A stretch of DNA of 64,000 nt, from NCBI RefSeq assembly GCF_033958435.1, contig NC_134138.1, positions 179,846,798 to 179,910,797 of the forward strand. Reading direction: 5' to 3'. This document shows, piece by piece, positions 1-11,449 of the stretch. The number at the start of each line of letters is the position of its first letter. Within the stretch, counting starts at the first letter, position 1. The notes under the pieces are model-generated. The model was given only the letters and a program-made list of their open reading frames with translations, was not told where the DNA came from and ran no database searches. The DNA comes from Carettochelys insculpta. Lineage: Eukaryota; Chordata; Testudines; Carettochelyidae. The position numbers and the translations under genes were made by a program.

Positions 1-1394
1 CTTCCAGTTCTATGAGAGCTGTATCTCCATATATTATTTATTACTATTTAGGGCTGAGGAGGTCCAGCTATGAATCCACCCTTTGAGACAGCACCCCAGA
101 AGTAGAGAGAACTGTGTGCAAGTGTATTAAAGGGACACCTGCATCAGTCACAAGACTGTGGTTTAGAGGAAAGGACTGCAATTAAACAGCAGCCATGGCC
201 CAAACTAAGACATTGAGTGGTAGGAAATGGCCGAAAAGAAGGTAAGCAGGGGATGGGATGAGTGCAGGTCATTCCACACTGGCACACTTTCAGGAACAGA
301 TGCCAATGGAGCAGTGATGCCCTGGTCTTCCTACCTACTCCAGATCCCTCCATATCTGGACCTGACATTGTCAGGAATAGGGACTTACCAACAAGGAAGC
401 TGAGCCAGATGAACCTGATTCAGGGTGTCCCTGACATACAAAAAAAGATTGGTGCATGTAACAGGGTTGCACTCTCTTCTCATAATTGCCCCCTGGCTGA
501 GTGTGGGTGCTTGCACTCTCCCGTTGTCTATGGAGACTCTTCACTGACTCAGCCCTCCAGTCAAGTCACACACAGTCTGCAGTCACTCTGGCTGGCTTGG
601 AGGATTTCTCTATTGCCTTTTTCTGGGATGGGGTATGGCTGGACCACAAGGCCTCCAACAGGGGGGTCTCAGGGCCTAATCCACTCGCTTACAGCATGTT
701 AGTCCTGACCACTAGAGCTGACAATTCAGCTACAGCATGGTTTTATTCTCATTTAAAATGCATTATACTAGTTATGCATCTTAAAGCCCTATGGAATTAT
801 TAGTAGGTAAATTAGAGTCACCCTTGTGGGAGTAGGTGGGTAGATTGTCATTTGCAAAACCATGGAAAAGAAAAGAACAGCTTACTTATTGCCTTGTAAA
901 GGAAATAATATGCATTAGAACTGAATGACTGAGAAGGCATCATCTCATTCAACATGTGATGGACCCAAACTACAAAGCCTACATCAATATTTTAAATTCC
1001 CACCCTGAGGTTGCAAGTTTGCATGTGGTGTTTTTGATTTAATACAATCTCTAGATTAAACAGTATGCACCTAGCATATAACTGGCAGTAAAAAAGGGAC
1101 AAATGAGGATCAATACAATTAATAGATTACTTTCCTCAGAGCTATTTCAATGCCATGTATTTGAAGCAGATTAATAGACAGGACTAGATTGTTTCAGTGA
1201 AGCAATTTGGCTGGAGGATGATTCACCTTGAAACTGAACAAAAGACCAAAGGCCCACGCACACTCGGAGTTTGGGGTTGCAAATTCTGCTGAAGAAAGCA
1301 ATCAAAAAAATGGGAACTACAGCAGAAGGGGCCTAGCATAGGAAGGAGCAAGATACCACAAATACATTTTACTTCCTATACCCATAGGCTATTA
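1..1394. other. Unassigned non-coding sequence
   Basis: No repeat family or conserved coding sequence was recognised here. Short open frames lie on both strands around 260-800, but they overlap each other and show no known domain. AT-rich intergenic or intronic character. Confidence 0.4.
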
Positions 1395-1628
1395 GGCTAT
1401 GTCTACTGCAACAAAAAAAAAAAATGTCACAGCTGGCCCAGGTTCTCTGATACAGGCTCAAGAAACTTAGGCTGTGGGGTTGTAAAATTGTTGTGCAGAC
1501 TTTCAGGTTCCAGCTCAGGCTGGAGCCCAAGTTCTGGGACCCCACAGACGTCTACATAGCAATTTTTAGACCTGCAAGCCTGAGTCATTTGACCTATGCC
1601 AGCCATGGTGAATGCCCTTGATCTTTCG
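1395..1628. mobile_element. hAT-like MITE, partial
   Basis: The segment starts with a 'taggctatgtctac' terminus and contains 'cagctggcccaggt' and 'gacctgcaagcctgagtca'. The same blocks occur in the element at 53520-53826, with the same 'cctgcag' and 'gagtcagctgacctgggcc' vocabulary. It is cut off at about 1628, where a mariner-type MITE begins, and I cannot see its second terminus. Family assignment to hAT is by recall of similar turtle repeats. The shared internal blocks are seen directly. Confidence 0.5.
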
Positions 1629-1630
1629 TA

Positions 1631-1957
1631 CAGTTTGACTCTCTCTGGTCCAGCACCTTCAGGACCTGACTGGTGCCACATGAGAGAATTTGCTGGACCA
1701 TTGGAGGCCAATATTATCTAGCAGTATTACCAACACTTTCACTGCTCAATGGGCTCTTAGACAACTTTTAGGGGTAAATTACAGCTAAATAACAGCACAG
1801 AACTTCGAAAGCCAGGACTGGTGGCTGTAAGCAAACTTTATGGGCCCATGGGAAACTTGGCCACACTCATGATTAGTTAGCCACATAGCCACTTAAACAA
1901 TGCAAGACCACAGATGTTGTGGGACTAGAAAGTGCTTGACTAGAGAGATTCAACATG
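1631..1957 (-). mobile_element. Tc1/mariner-type MITE, complete, copy 1
   Basis: A 327-bp element is flanked by TA on both sides (1629-1630 and 1958-1959), as expected for Tc1/mariner insertion. Its ends are inverted repeats: 'cagtttgactctctct' on the left and the complement 'agagagattcaacatg' on the right. It is the reverse-complement relative of the 326-bp element at 43373-43698. Shared blocks include 'ggtaaattacagct', 'agccaggact' and 'aaactttatggg'. It carries no transposase and so depends on an autonomous relative. The two near-equal lengths indicate that both copies are end to end. Confidence 0.85.
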
Positions 1958-1959
1958 TA

Positions 1960-4820
1960 TCAGTGTAAAAACACCCCAAGAGGCTGTGAGTCAGCAAAGC
2001 TCTTCTTCATGTACTGGAAGTTACTTTCAGTGGTGCTATCACCATTCAGCACTTGGGTATGGTGAAACTGATTTGGCTGGGATGGAACTGTTTTGTCCTT
2101 TAGTGTAAGTTTACTTGATGGACTTGTTCTAATGTAAGTTAATATATTGAAGTTTTATACTGATTTTATGATATTGCAGCTTGAGGTGTTCTGTTTCACC
2201 TTGATAGAATTATTTTGTCCTCTTAGAAATTTGCTTTTGAAATAATTGTATTGTTCTGGGCATGAATGAGGCATGTGTGGTATGCAAGGAGATCAAAAAA
2301 AAGATGCCAGCAAACTACAAAAGAGAGAGTGAAGCAGACGAAAGTGCCAGTATCGTATTATGATTAGGCCCCGATGGGTGAAGAGCACAGACTGATGACT
2401 CTAACATGCAAAAGTTGTCTGCTCCAAATCAAGACCAAGACAAGGAGATGGAGGATACCTATGAAAACAAAGTGCTGCTGATGGAGACCTGCAGAAACAA
2501 CCCATTCATGATTAACAATCCAAGCATATGACAGAGACCAGAAGTTTGCATGAGGATCTGTTATGAAGGTGGGTGGGAGCCGAGGGGCTCTGGGTCATTC
2601 TGCAACAACAACAGAAATGTGGACGTTTTTGGCTGATGCCTAGCTGCTCCTAGCTGTATTCAGTCCAGCTAGCCACTAGAGCAACAGTAAGGAGTGGTTA
2701 CTATAACACCAGTGGTAGAACCTGCTGAGGGGGAGTGGCGAATTGAATGTATTCATACGCTGATTTCTGATATCACTTTTGTACTTTAAATGAATGCATT
2801 GTATGCCTTTGTCCCCCCTTCCCAACTCCCCCCCCCCCGCATATGCGCTTTTAGCATAACACTAGCTGAGGATCTGAACCACATTATATTCCAGCTATTG
2901 GAGTCCTGGCAACAGGTGGGAAATATTTTAATTAGGGTTGTTTGGAAAAAAATAGCAGAGTCTTCCAGAATTATTTTATCAAAAAGGTGCTCATTTTGTG
3001 CAAAGAAACTTTTAAATGTGGGAAGTGTTAGGAATTGATTGGCTGCACCCAACCTCCATCCAACACGTCCACCATTAATATCATGGAAGAATGTGGCCCT
3101 TGACCATTTTCCAAATTCTTGTGGTGCCCCACGCGATCAAAAATTATTTCCTACCCTTGTGGTAAACTAATACTAACTTTGAAAAGCCTGTTGTGTGGTC
3201 GTTTCTTCCCTGCATTAATTGCATAGTGAACTAACTTTTAGTTTAATGTCTTTATTTAGCACCTCTTAACATCTGTTACTCTGTCAAATCCAAATTAGTA
3301 TCAACTAACTACAGTTGGCTACAAGTATGATACCAGGCAACCTAAAGGTCTACTGACCTCTGTCACAGCCTTTGGTCAGCACAGGCTGAGCAGAACAGAT
3401 TTAAATGGTGAGTGTTGGCATAGGAAACAAGTCAGGCAAAAGGAAGGAAGAATTCACCATTCAGTTAGTTGTCTGATCAATTTGCTAGCCTGAATGTACT
3501 TATTTAAATTGCAGAGTTCAGGTCACATTAAAGGCACTATTGAGAAGAGTTAGGTTAAATATAGATAAGTTATTTATTATTATAGAGATGGTACCTATTG
3601 TATTTTTTCTGAATTTTGAACAATAAAATGATAGGAAAGCATTTAACAATAAATGTTGTTTAGATCTTTAACTTGTGTAATGGTGCCTAATTTACAAGCA
3701 CATCTAATGGTATTTCAACAGAAAACTTGTTAAGGAATTTCAAGATTAGGGTAACGGAATGGCTTTGCATTCTGTTAGAAGGTGAGATGATGCATTGATT
3801 TGTCTGGACGCAGGTGTATTTCTTTCATTGATTCTCTCAAAAACATTCTGGGCATTTTTATGGCATATAGTTTTCTTCTTTGACTTCCATGATCAATCTG
3901 TAATTAGTTTCAGGGACTGTGTTTTGTATATCATTGTTGCTGGGTAGTGTTTGAGCCTTCTTTGAGAGACAACTTCTTATTTTCTGTTGCTGTGAAACAG
4001 AGGAGGACAGGTCAGGAAGCTCATGCTCAGCTCTTTCATTTCAAGCCTCTTTCATATGTGAAAATGCAAGAAGTACAGAAAGAGGGAAAGGAGCTCACAT
4101 CTTTGTTGCAAGATATAACCAAACATATCAAACAGCCACAAAAACAATATGCTATTCTACTGTGTATAATATTACTGAAATGTATGCATGACATTTAACA
4201 ATTAATATTTTCCATGCCACTTAAAATATAACAAAACCCAGAGCCTCATGTTGGAAAGAATGCTTTGGATTTGTTTTTTGCAATATGTAATTTTTCATTT
4301 TGCAATACCAAGGTGGTTCATTTCTATGACCCATTCTATAAGTACAGCTGAGTAAAGAGCGGTAAGGAAAAAAACCTCCATAGTTCATGAAATCTAACGA
4401 ACTATTAAACATGGCTAGCACACCCACCCCACCCCCCCCAAAAAAAAGATCTTTTAAACAAACCTCTCTGCTGAGCTGAGAAGCTAAAGGAATCAAACAA
4501 GATGCAGCTGTAAAAATGAAATTATAGAAAGTTTGTCACTAAAATGTAAGTACAATATTAGCGCTGTTTCAGTAAAGTTATGTTGTATTTACCTGGTTTA
4601 AGAAGAAGAGGAAAACGCTGATTTAAAATTACCATATGGATGACACAGTTCAGGGAATCTCTTTGCAAAGGTGCAGCACTCTCTGAACAGTTGGCGATAT
4701 ATTCCATATTGTATTACTGTTAGGTGTGAATACTATTTCAACCAACATAGACAGAGGTCTTTAAAGAATTGTTGCCTTTCAGACACGGTAGTGATGCTGT
4801 TACTGTTGGGAAGACGTTGC
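1960..4820. other. Unassigned, mostly AT-rich sequence
   Basis: No recognisable element. Low-complexity tracts are visible: a poly-C run near 2829-2840 and an A/C-rich stretch near 4420-4448. An 83-codon open frame at 3947-4198 has no recognised domain and no surrounding gene structure, so it is treated as chance. Confidence 0.4.
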
Positions 4821-4861
4821 CCTATAAAACACATCTACGCTAGAGTGATCTGTTGACAGAA

Positions 4862-6330
4862 CAACAAGAAGTCTTGTGTCACCTTATAGACTAACAGATA
4901 TTTTGGAGCATAAGCTTTCATGGGCAAAGACCCACTCCATCAGATGCATGAGTGCGGGGGGTATTATTTTAGTTTAGGTGGGTATTTTAGTTTGAGGAAA
5001 GCTTGGTAAAGGTCTTGTAGATATTTGTCTCTGTCTGATGGATCAGAGCAAATACAGTTGTACCTTAGTGCCCGGCTGTAAACAATGGATTATGTAGTAT
5101 GCCCTGGATGGAAGCTGGAGGCATGTAGATAAGCACAGTGGTCAATGGATTTTCAGTATAGGGTGGTATTTATGTGACCGTTGCTTATCTGCACAGTACA
5201 GCCATATTTGCTCTGATCCATCAGACAGAGACAAACATCTACAAGACCTTTACCAAGCTTTCCTCAAACTACAATACCCACCTAAGGAAGTGAGGAAACA
5301 GATTGATAGAGCCAGACGGATACCCAGAAGCCACCTTCTACAAGACAGGCCTTGCAAGGAAAACAAGAGAACACCACTGACCATCACATAGAACCCCCAC
5401 CTAAGGCCTCTCCCGCGCATCATCAGTGATCTGCAACCCATCCTGAACAATGATCTTTCACTCTCACAGACCTTGGGAGGCAGGCCTGTCCTCATCTATA
5501 GACAGCCTGCTAACCTTAAACTAATCCTCACCAGCCACTACAAATCACAAACCAGTGACTCTAGGCCTGGAACCAGCCCCTGCAACAGTCCTTGCTGCCA
5601 ACTCTGCTCATGTATCTACACCAGTGACATCATCACAGGACCTACCATCAACTATACCATCAGGGGCTCCTTTACCTGCACATCTACTAATATAGTATAC
5701 GCCATCATGTGCCAGCAATGCCTCACTGCAACTGACATTGGTCAAACTGAACAGTCTCTCCGTTAGATGGACATAAATCAGACATCAGGAACGGCAATGT
5801 ACAGAAGCCTCTGGGAGAACATTTCAATCTCCCTGGACACTCAGTGGCAGATTTAAGGGTGGCAGTCCTGAAACAAAGAAATTTCAAAAATCAAATGGAC
5901 AGAGAAATCTCTGAGCTGCAATTTATTTGCAAATTTGACTCCATTAACCATGGATTAAACAGAGACTGGGAGTGGCTCGCAGCTTACAAACACAGCTTCT
6001 CTGCTCTGGGTGTTAATATCTCCCCACTAGACACTGACAAAGGCTCACATCCCCCTGTCTGGTCTAACTTGTTTTTTCCTCCTTTGATAAGCACTGTTGT
6101 TACTGGGCTATTTCCACCTTGCTGAATAGACCTTGACAGCTCTGGCCCTCCCTTTTACTGGGACCCCACTCTTTAAATACCCCTCTGAAACACTCCCCCC
6201 CACTCATGCATCTGATGAAGCGGATCTTTGCCCATGAAAAATTATGCTCCAAAATATGTTAGTCTATAAGGTGCCACAAGACTTCTTGTTGTTCTCGAAG
6301 CTACAGACTAACACGGCTACCTCTCTGATA
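4862..6330. mobile_element. Penelope-like retroelement, head-to-head inverted dimer
   Basis: Two copies of one Penelope-like element lie 5' to 5'. The right copy (+, about 5207-6330) runs from the end of the reverse-transcriptase region through a GIY-YIG region to the 3' tail 'gaagctacagactaacacgg'. The left copy (-, about 5206 down to 4862) has the same reverse-transcriptase segment and then jumps to the 3' tail. The arms match at 4992-5054 versus 5207-5271, and at 4862-4955 versus 6199-6294. The left copy lacks the last 36 bp or so of the tail. The dimer is flanked by a perfect 12-bp duplication, 'ctgttgacagaa', at 4850-4861 and 6331-6342. Inverted, partially duplicated structures are well known for Penelope elements. 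Confidence 0.85.
5290..6125 (+). pseudogene. Penelope polyprotein C-terminus with GIY-YIG endonuclease remnant
   Basis: The translation shows the region between reverse transcriptase and nuclease ('LGGRPVLIYRQPANLK', about 5470). Next comes a cysteine-rich segment ('CNSPCCQLC'), then the nuclease start 'IVYAIMCQQC' and 'DIGQTEQSLR' (about 5690-5763). The family normally reads YIG here, and the tyrosine is replaced by aspartate. A stop follows at 5764, and the reading continues in another frame as 'HKSDIR'. The C-terminal conserved stretch 'FKNQMDREISELQF...NHGLNRD' is at 5889-5970. The upstream portion also has a stop (about 5390). The intact family protein is a reverse transcriptase fused to a GIY-YIG nuclease that primes insertion. 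This copy is non-functional. Confidence 0.85.
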
Positions 6331-6765
6331 CTGTTGACAGAAGTTACTGTCAGAAGATATCTTCCAACAAAACTCTTGTTGACAGATTGTGGCCAGACTG
6401 CAAAGCAGATTGAAAGGGCAATCCACTCTGTCAACAGAGAGCAACTCAACTGCGTGGCCACTTTCTTGACAAAACTGCCAAGCAGAAGCACAGCAGACTT
6501 GGCTGCCTGGTATCCCAGAAGCCCTGTCTGTTGACAGAGGGCCCCCCAGAACATCCCAACTTGCTTTTGTCATCAGATCTCTGTTGACAGAGGCATTCTG
6601 CCTCATAGGGGAGTGGCAGAACACTGTCGACAAAGGTGCTGCATTCTGTCAATTTACTGTTGACAGAATGCTTTGGGACTGTGGACGCTCCAATGGTTTT
6701 GTTGACAAAACACCAATTTTGGGGAAAAAATAGATTCTTTCATTCACTAGTCATTCTGAAACATA

Positions 6766-7476
6766 GGCTACGTCTACACGTGCAGCCAACATCGAAATAG
6801 CTTATTTCGATGTTGCGACTTCGAAATAGTCTATTTCGATGAATAACGTCTACACGTCCTCCAGGGCCAGCAACGTCGCTGTTCAACTTCGACGTTGCTC
6901 AGCCCAACATCGAAATAGGCGCAGCGAGGGAATGTCTACACGTCAAAGTAGCACACATCGAAACAGGGATGCCAGGCACAGCTGCAGACAGGGTCACAGG
7001 GCGGACTCAACAGCAAGCCGCTCCCTTAAAGGGCCCCTCCCAGACACAGTTGCACTAAACAACACAAGATCCACAGAGCTGACAACTGGTTGCAGACCCT
7101 GTGCCTGCAGCATAGATCCCCAGCTGCCGCAGAAGCAGCCAGAAGCCCTGGGCTAAGGGCTGCTGCCCACGGTGACCATAGAGCCCCGCAGGGGCTGGAG
7201 AGAGAGCATCTCTCAACCCCCCAGCTGATGGCCGCCATGGAGGACCCAGCAATTTCGACATTGCGGGACGCGGATCGTCTACACGGTCCCTACTTCGACG
7301 TTGAACATCGAAGTAGGGCGCTATTCCTATCTCCTCATGAGGTTAGCGACTTCGACGTCTCGCCGCCTAACGTCGAAGTTAACTTCGAAATAGCGCCCGA
7401 CGCGTGTAGACGCGACGGGCGCTATTTCGAAGTTGGTGCCGCTACTTTGAAGTAGCGTGCACATGTAGACGCAGCT
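6766..7476. mobile_element. CpG-rich Harbinger-like element with ATA flanks
   Basis: Terminal inverted repeats are 'ggctacgtctacacgtgca' at left and the complement of 'agctgcgtctacatgtgca' at right. The element is flanked by ATA on both sides (6763-6765, 7477-7479). Subterminal hairpins are built from 'tatttcgaag' and 'catcgaaatag' blocks in both orientations. The 711-bp body has short open frames (6839-7156, 7090-7455) with no recognisable transposase domain. They are taken as transposon-internal filler or remnants of a deleted coding region. CpG density is strikingly high at both ends. Confidence 0.8.
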
Positions 7477-7731
7477 ATAAAGAGAGATTCTTTTGGGTCA
7501 AAACAATGATGATTTTTTCTTTGTCAGTCAGTGAAAATGTCAGAAAACATTTAAGTTGAATGTAATGAAATTTTTAATTTGGCCCAACTAGAAAATTCTG
7601 CTTTTTCTTTTATTAAGTACTTGAAGTCATGAAAGGACTAGGTTCACAAAGGAGGAGGAAATTGGACAACAATGACAAGTCATTAGACTGGTGAAAGAAT
7701 GAGAATGATTCTGTGGTTTAAAGTTACCCCG

Positions 7732-7870
7732 AGTGACCCAAGTCCAGTGGCTAGGGCACTCTCCTGCAGGGCAGGAGATCAAGTTGCTACCCTTTGTCCA
7801 CATCAGCCAGAATTGAACTTGGGTCTCTCATATTGCAGGTAAATGCCTTTACCATTGAGTGGAAAGCTAG
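7732..7870. repeat. tRNA-derived SINE-like repeat
   Basis: On the + strand 'gtccagtggctagggcac' resembles a tRNA-type A box. On the - strand, 'ctcaatggtaaaggc' and 'aagttcaattct' resemble A and B boxes with tRNA-like spacing. Similar paired tRNA-like motifs occur in dispersed sauropsid repeats that I recall, but I cannot name the family. This is not a functional tRNA gene: there is no complete cloverleaf and the B box is degenerate. Confidence 0.45.
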
Positions 7871-8588
7871 ACAAGCATTCCTCCTATCTCTCTCACAGCC
7901 ATCTTATGACTGCAGTCTGGAAAAAAAATCAAAATTGTTCACTAATATCAAAAAAAGCATTTTATTTCAACATTACACCAATATTACAGTTTGTGTCAAC
8001 ATTACCAGCCAATTGCAGTTTAGTCAATATTGCTTGGCAAATTCAACATAAACTGGGCTTGACCAGAACAACACTTTCCATTAAGCAACTATTCAGCCCT
8101 AGTAACTAGTGCAAATTGACCAATGTAAATTTTCAATAGTCCACTAGAGACAGATTAAAGAGGCTTAATTTTCAGCAAATGATACTCAGTGGCCACCTAA
8201 AAATTGAGGCAACCCTGATTACTAAACATTTATTTAAATTTTGGGCTGAGTCTATAAACATGAAGGAGAAGAAAAACTAAGTATGTGTTCTTGAACACAT
8301 GAGATGGAATTTCTACAGTCCTTCCATTCCTTTGCTCTCCTCCTTTAGTGTTTCCTTCTCCAAAAATATTCTCATTGGGATTACATTTTAGACTGGTATT
8401 TTCTGCTGTTTAGTTTGTAGGCTAAGATTCAATATCAAATCATTTTAATATCTGCTCTGTTATCTATAGATCTGGTCTCGTTGTTTTACACAATCCCAAT
8501 TTCTAACTTTGATTTCATGTTGCCTTGAAATGACTTGCATTTTTCACTGGCTAAGGACTTCAAGGTAGCCTGAGAAGTAGCTGTGAAA
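7871..8588. other. Unassigned AT-rich sequence
   Basis: Nothing recognisable. Short overlapping open frames at 7794-8109 carry no known motif. Confidence 0.4.
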
Positions 8589-8590
8589 TA

Positions 8591-8955
8591 CAGTAAAAAC
8601 TCTGAGTTACACAGGGGTTGCATTCCTGAAACCCCTGTGTAACTCAGAATTTCACACAAAGTGGGGTTGGGAGCCTGGAACCAGGCTACAGCTTGATTCC
8701 CAGCTCCCTGCCTCTTGTGGAACCCAGGAAACTGACCAGCCCACCAGTTTCCTGGCTGCTTCGCCTTGCTTTCCCCCAGCCATGTGGCTGTTGGGTAGGG
8801 GGAAGGTAGAGAGAAGGGGCTCTTAGCCTGCCTAGCTGCCCATAGCTGCAAGCAGCTAGGCAGGTTGACAGCTGCAGAGCAGCTTCAAGGTGTGTTTAAA
8901 TTGTGGTAAAGCAAGGTATGCATAACTTGAAGCCACATATTTCATAGGTTTACTG
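8591..8955. mobile_element. Tigger/mariner-like MITE, complete
   Basis: The element runs from 'cagtaaaaactctgagttac' to the complementary end 'aggtttactg'. TA dinucleotides sit at 8589-8590 and 8956-8957, as in Tc1/mariner target duplications. Next to the left terminus there is an internal hairpin: 'ctctgagttacacaggggtt' pairs with 'acccctgtgtaactcagaa' (about 8600-8650). The central part is GC-richer than the surroundings. A 121-codon minus-strand open frame crosses it (8486-8851), extends outside the element and has no known domain, so it is not called a gene. Confidence 0.7.
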
Positions 8956-8957
8956 TA

Positions 8958-9980
8958 GTTTGTAAGAAGGCAAAGAAATGATTGTGTTGCCTCTTGTAAT
9001 TTCCATCTCCTATTCAATGTTCCTAACCTGCAGAAATTCAGATAGAGATGCTAGTAACTTTGTAATAGTTATAATTAACTTGTTTTAAGTGGCAAATACA
9101 AATCTTTGAAAGTCAGCAACCACATTCCTAGGTAATATTTAGAAACACTTTTTGTGATTGATTTATTGCCTACCAAAGATTTTGCAGGCTAGAGTGTGAC
9201 CAACGATAGAAATTGACTTTACTGCTTGGTAAACAGGTCATTATAATTAAATCATGCTCTGGAAACATGTAGAACGATAGGTACCTCCAGAATTGGAAGG
9301 GGGGTGGAGTTTCTAAATATTGAACTAAAACAATGTCCTTTTAAATTTGTACAGGAAACTTTCAATAGATTCATTCAGTAAAACTAGATATATGGATGTT
9401 TAAATGTCATTTCTTAAAGCACAAAGTTAGCCATTTTCCTGGTCTTAACTTAAGCCGCTGTGACATTTTTATCGTAATAAAATTGCCAGCATAAAAATAA
9501 TCCAGAAGGAACTGTGTGTTTGTACTGCTCAAATACTAGCATTAATAGACAGACATAAAATGTTTGTAAAACCTATTCAAAAAATCATTAGTTATCCAGG
9601 GTCACTGTTTTAAAATCTGTCAAGGAATATAATGAGCATCTTAATGATAACAGAAGCAATAAGTCTCTACAGGAGGCATATAAGAATGTGAGTATGTATA
9701 TAGTGAAATAATTCCATCTAATTTATGGAAGTGAACTTCTACCTTCATTTCCATGACTGTTTACTCTGCCATAACACAAGAACTTCAGACATGAAAACTC
9801 TGATTGTGTTTGTTTGGAATTTCAGTACGTTAGTTTTTGTGTTTATTCAGACATACCCTACCTCTTTGGTCATTGAAATTGGGCTGAAATCACAAAAGAA
9901 TCATCGCTTTCATTCAGTTTCCACGACTGTTGGTTTGAGGGAGAGAAGGGAAAGCCTTTTTGCCCAATTATCCCCACCCC
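8958..9980. other. Unassigned AT-rich sequence
   Basis: No repeat or gene recognised. A 136-codon + open frame starting at 9725 runs into the possible LTR-like block that follows and lacks any known domain. Confidence 0.4.
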
Positions 9981-9984
9981 ATTT

Positions 9985-10260
9985 CATCAGTGACAGGCCT
10001 GGTAGGAGAATAAAAGGAGGGAGCTTAGCTCAGTTAGGGACTGATCAGCGAAGAAGCAGGAGCTGGTTCTGCTGCCCACAGGACCTGAGCCAGAACTGTC
10101 TGCTCAGTCAGCTGCAGGAGGACACAAGCCTCTAAACACTCTAAGCTCTCCCTCAGGCAACCAGGAGAACCATGAGAGAAACTCCACTGAGAAGGGGGGA
10201 AAGTGGACTCATGGAGCCACACCCCAAACTGAAGGAACAGACTTTGGTAAGTGGCCGGTA
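9985..10260 (+). repeat. Possible LTR-like or dispersed repeat
   Basis: A GC-richer block includes 'ggagaataaaaggagggagc', a TATA-like 'ataaaagg' followed by 'gcttagctcag'. It then runs through purine-rich sequence to 'tttggtaagtggccggtaag', a splice-donor-like site. The 'ataaaagg...gcttagc' combination also occurs at 59525-59555. This could be an LTR promoter region, but no paired LTR or terminal duplication is visible. Confidence 0.3.
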
Positions 10261-11449
10261 AGCAGCCGCAAGTCCCAGTTAACACTGGAATCCAACCACT
10301 TTTCAGAGGTTTGAAGTATTTTTGCCTCCAGGGAAATTCAGAAACCACAAGAGCGTGTGATGCTTCTATTTTGCTAAACTAAACTCATTTTTTCAAATCA
10401 CAAATATCTATATTTGGTAAAAGTTTGTGATAAAGTTACACGATGGTTCTAAGTTTATTTGAATGGGTTCCCCATGTTAAATGACACTGTGGTGTTTATG
10501 TCCCACATATGGTTTGAATGAACAACAAATGCATTTGACCATAACTTCAAGCAATATTTACCTCTGATTGTCTCAACATATTCCAGGTGTTCCTATAAAA
10601 TAATAATTAAACCTTCAAAAATTTAAAAATGCCATATGCAAGATTTTCAAAAATCAATGGAGACGTTGCATGCCCAATTTGAGACACTTAAGGAGTCTGA
10701 TTTTTCATATGATGGGAGTGCTGTATTTTCACAACAATTGGTCAAAGCTTCATCAAAAAATAACCAAAAATTCTAGTCACTCTTGAAAATCTTTGTCTCC
10801 ATTTGTGCATCTGTAAAATGAGAACACACAGCTTTGTAAAGTACTTTGAGAACCCTGGATCATATTTCAGACAAAAATATAAAAGTTTCGTTATGCATCA
10901 TATTAAAATATACTTTGGAAACTCTTTCAGGACACAGTCAAAAAGAAAAACTACGCCCAGCTGATACTTACACATCTTTCATGCGAGGCAGATCTAAATA
11001 TAAAAACCAGCATCTGAGAACCTCATGTAGACTGACAACCTGACAACTGACAACTCTGGCTTCCCAATGAAGCAAGCCACAGCTTAAAAGCTGGTTGTTT
11101 CTTATTCATAAATCCCATATATGGTATCCAAGTTGGCAAAATATCAGAAAGGTTCTTCCTCAACACTATGAACCCCTGTTTGCTGCTGTAAAGAGGTAAG
11201 GAAAGCCCTCCCAGCTAGATCAGGAAAAAATTCCCCTAGTGCAGCTACAGTATACATTCAACATACACAGCAAGCACCCTTGTAGGCTTCAGGGGAAATA
11301 AAATAACAGCATGGGCAGATTGTCTTTGACAAAATTACTTATTTGGATTACTGTCTGTTTACCCAGTATATAACTCTCATACGCATCAGTGCCCCGGCCA
11401 ACCGAGTGTGATTATGAGTGCACATTCATACAACTCACATGTTAGCATA
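10261..11449. other. Unassigned AT-rich sequence
   Basis: No recognised element or conserved coding. Short open frames only. Confidence 0.4.

Larger units (their letters stand above)
4826..6705. mobile_element. Harbinger-type non-autonomous element, interrupted
   Basis: The termini resemble those of the larger element at 45841-50029: 'acatctacgctagagtgatctgttgacag' at left (about 4832) and the inverted equivalent near 6680-6705. The body after 6331 is studded with copies of 'ctgttgacaga' and its complement (for example 6340, 6385, 6430, 6530, 6580 and 6660). A Penelope dimer interrupts it at 4862-6330. Removing that insert leaves an element of about 400 bp. No coding sequence remains. Outer borders are approximate because the terminal repeats have diverged. 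Confidence 0.6.

Noticed and set aside
2825..2842. Poly-C run as a structured regulatory site
   Set aside because: A single homopolymer run without G-tract spacing. Simple low complexity is enough to explain it.
6331..6700. Multiple 'ctgttgacaga' copies as a binding-site or repeat array
   Set aside because: The same motif forms the subterminal repeats of the Harbinger element at 45.8 kb, so transposon structure explains it.
6839..7455. Open frames inside the CpG-rich element as transposon genes
   Set aside because: Two overlapping frames of 105 and 121 codons have no transposase motif, and the minus strand is equally open.
7732..7870. A functional tRNA gene
   Set aside because: A- and B-box-like words occur, but there is no complete cloverleaf and the B box is degenerate. 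A SINE-like repeat fits better.
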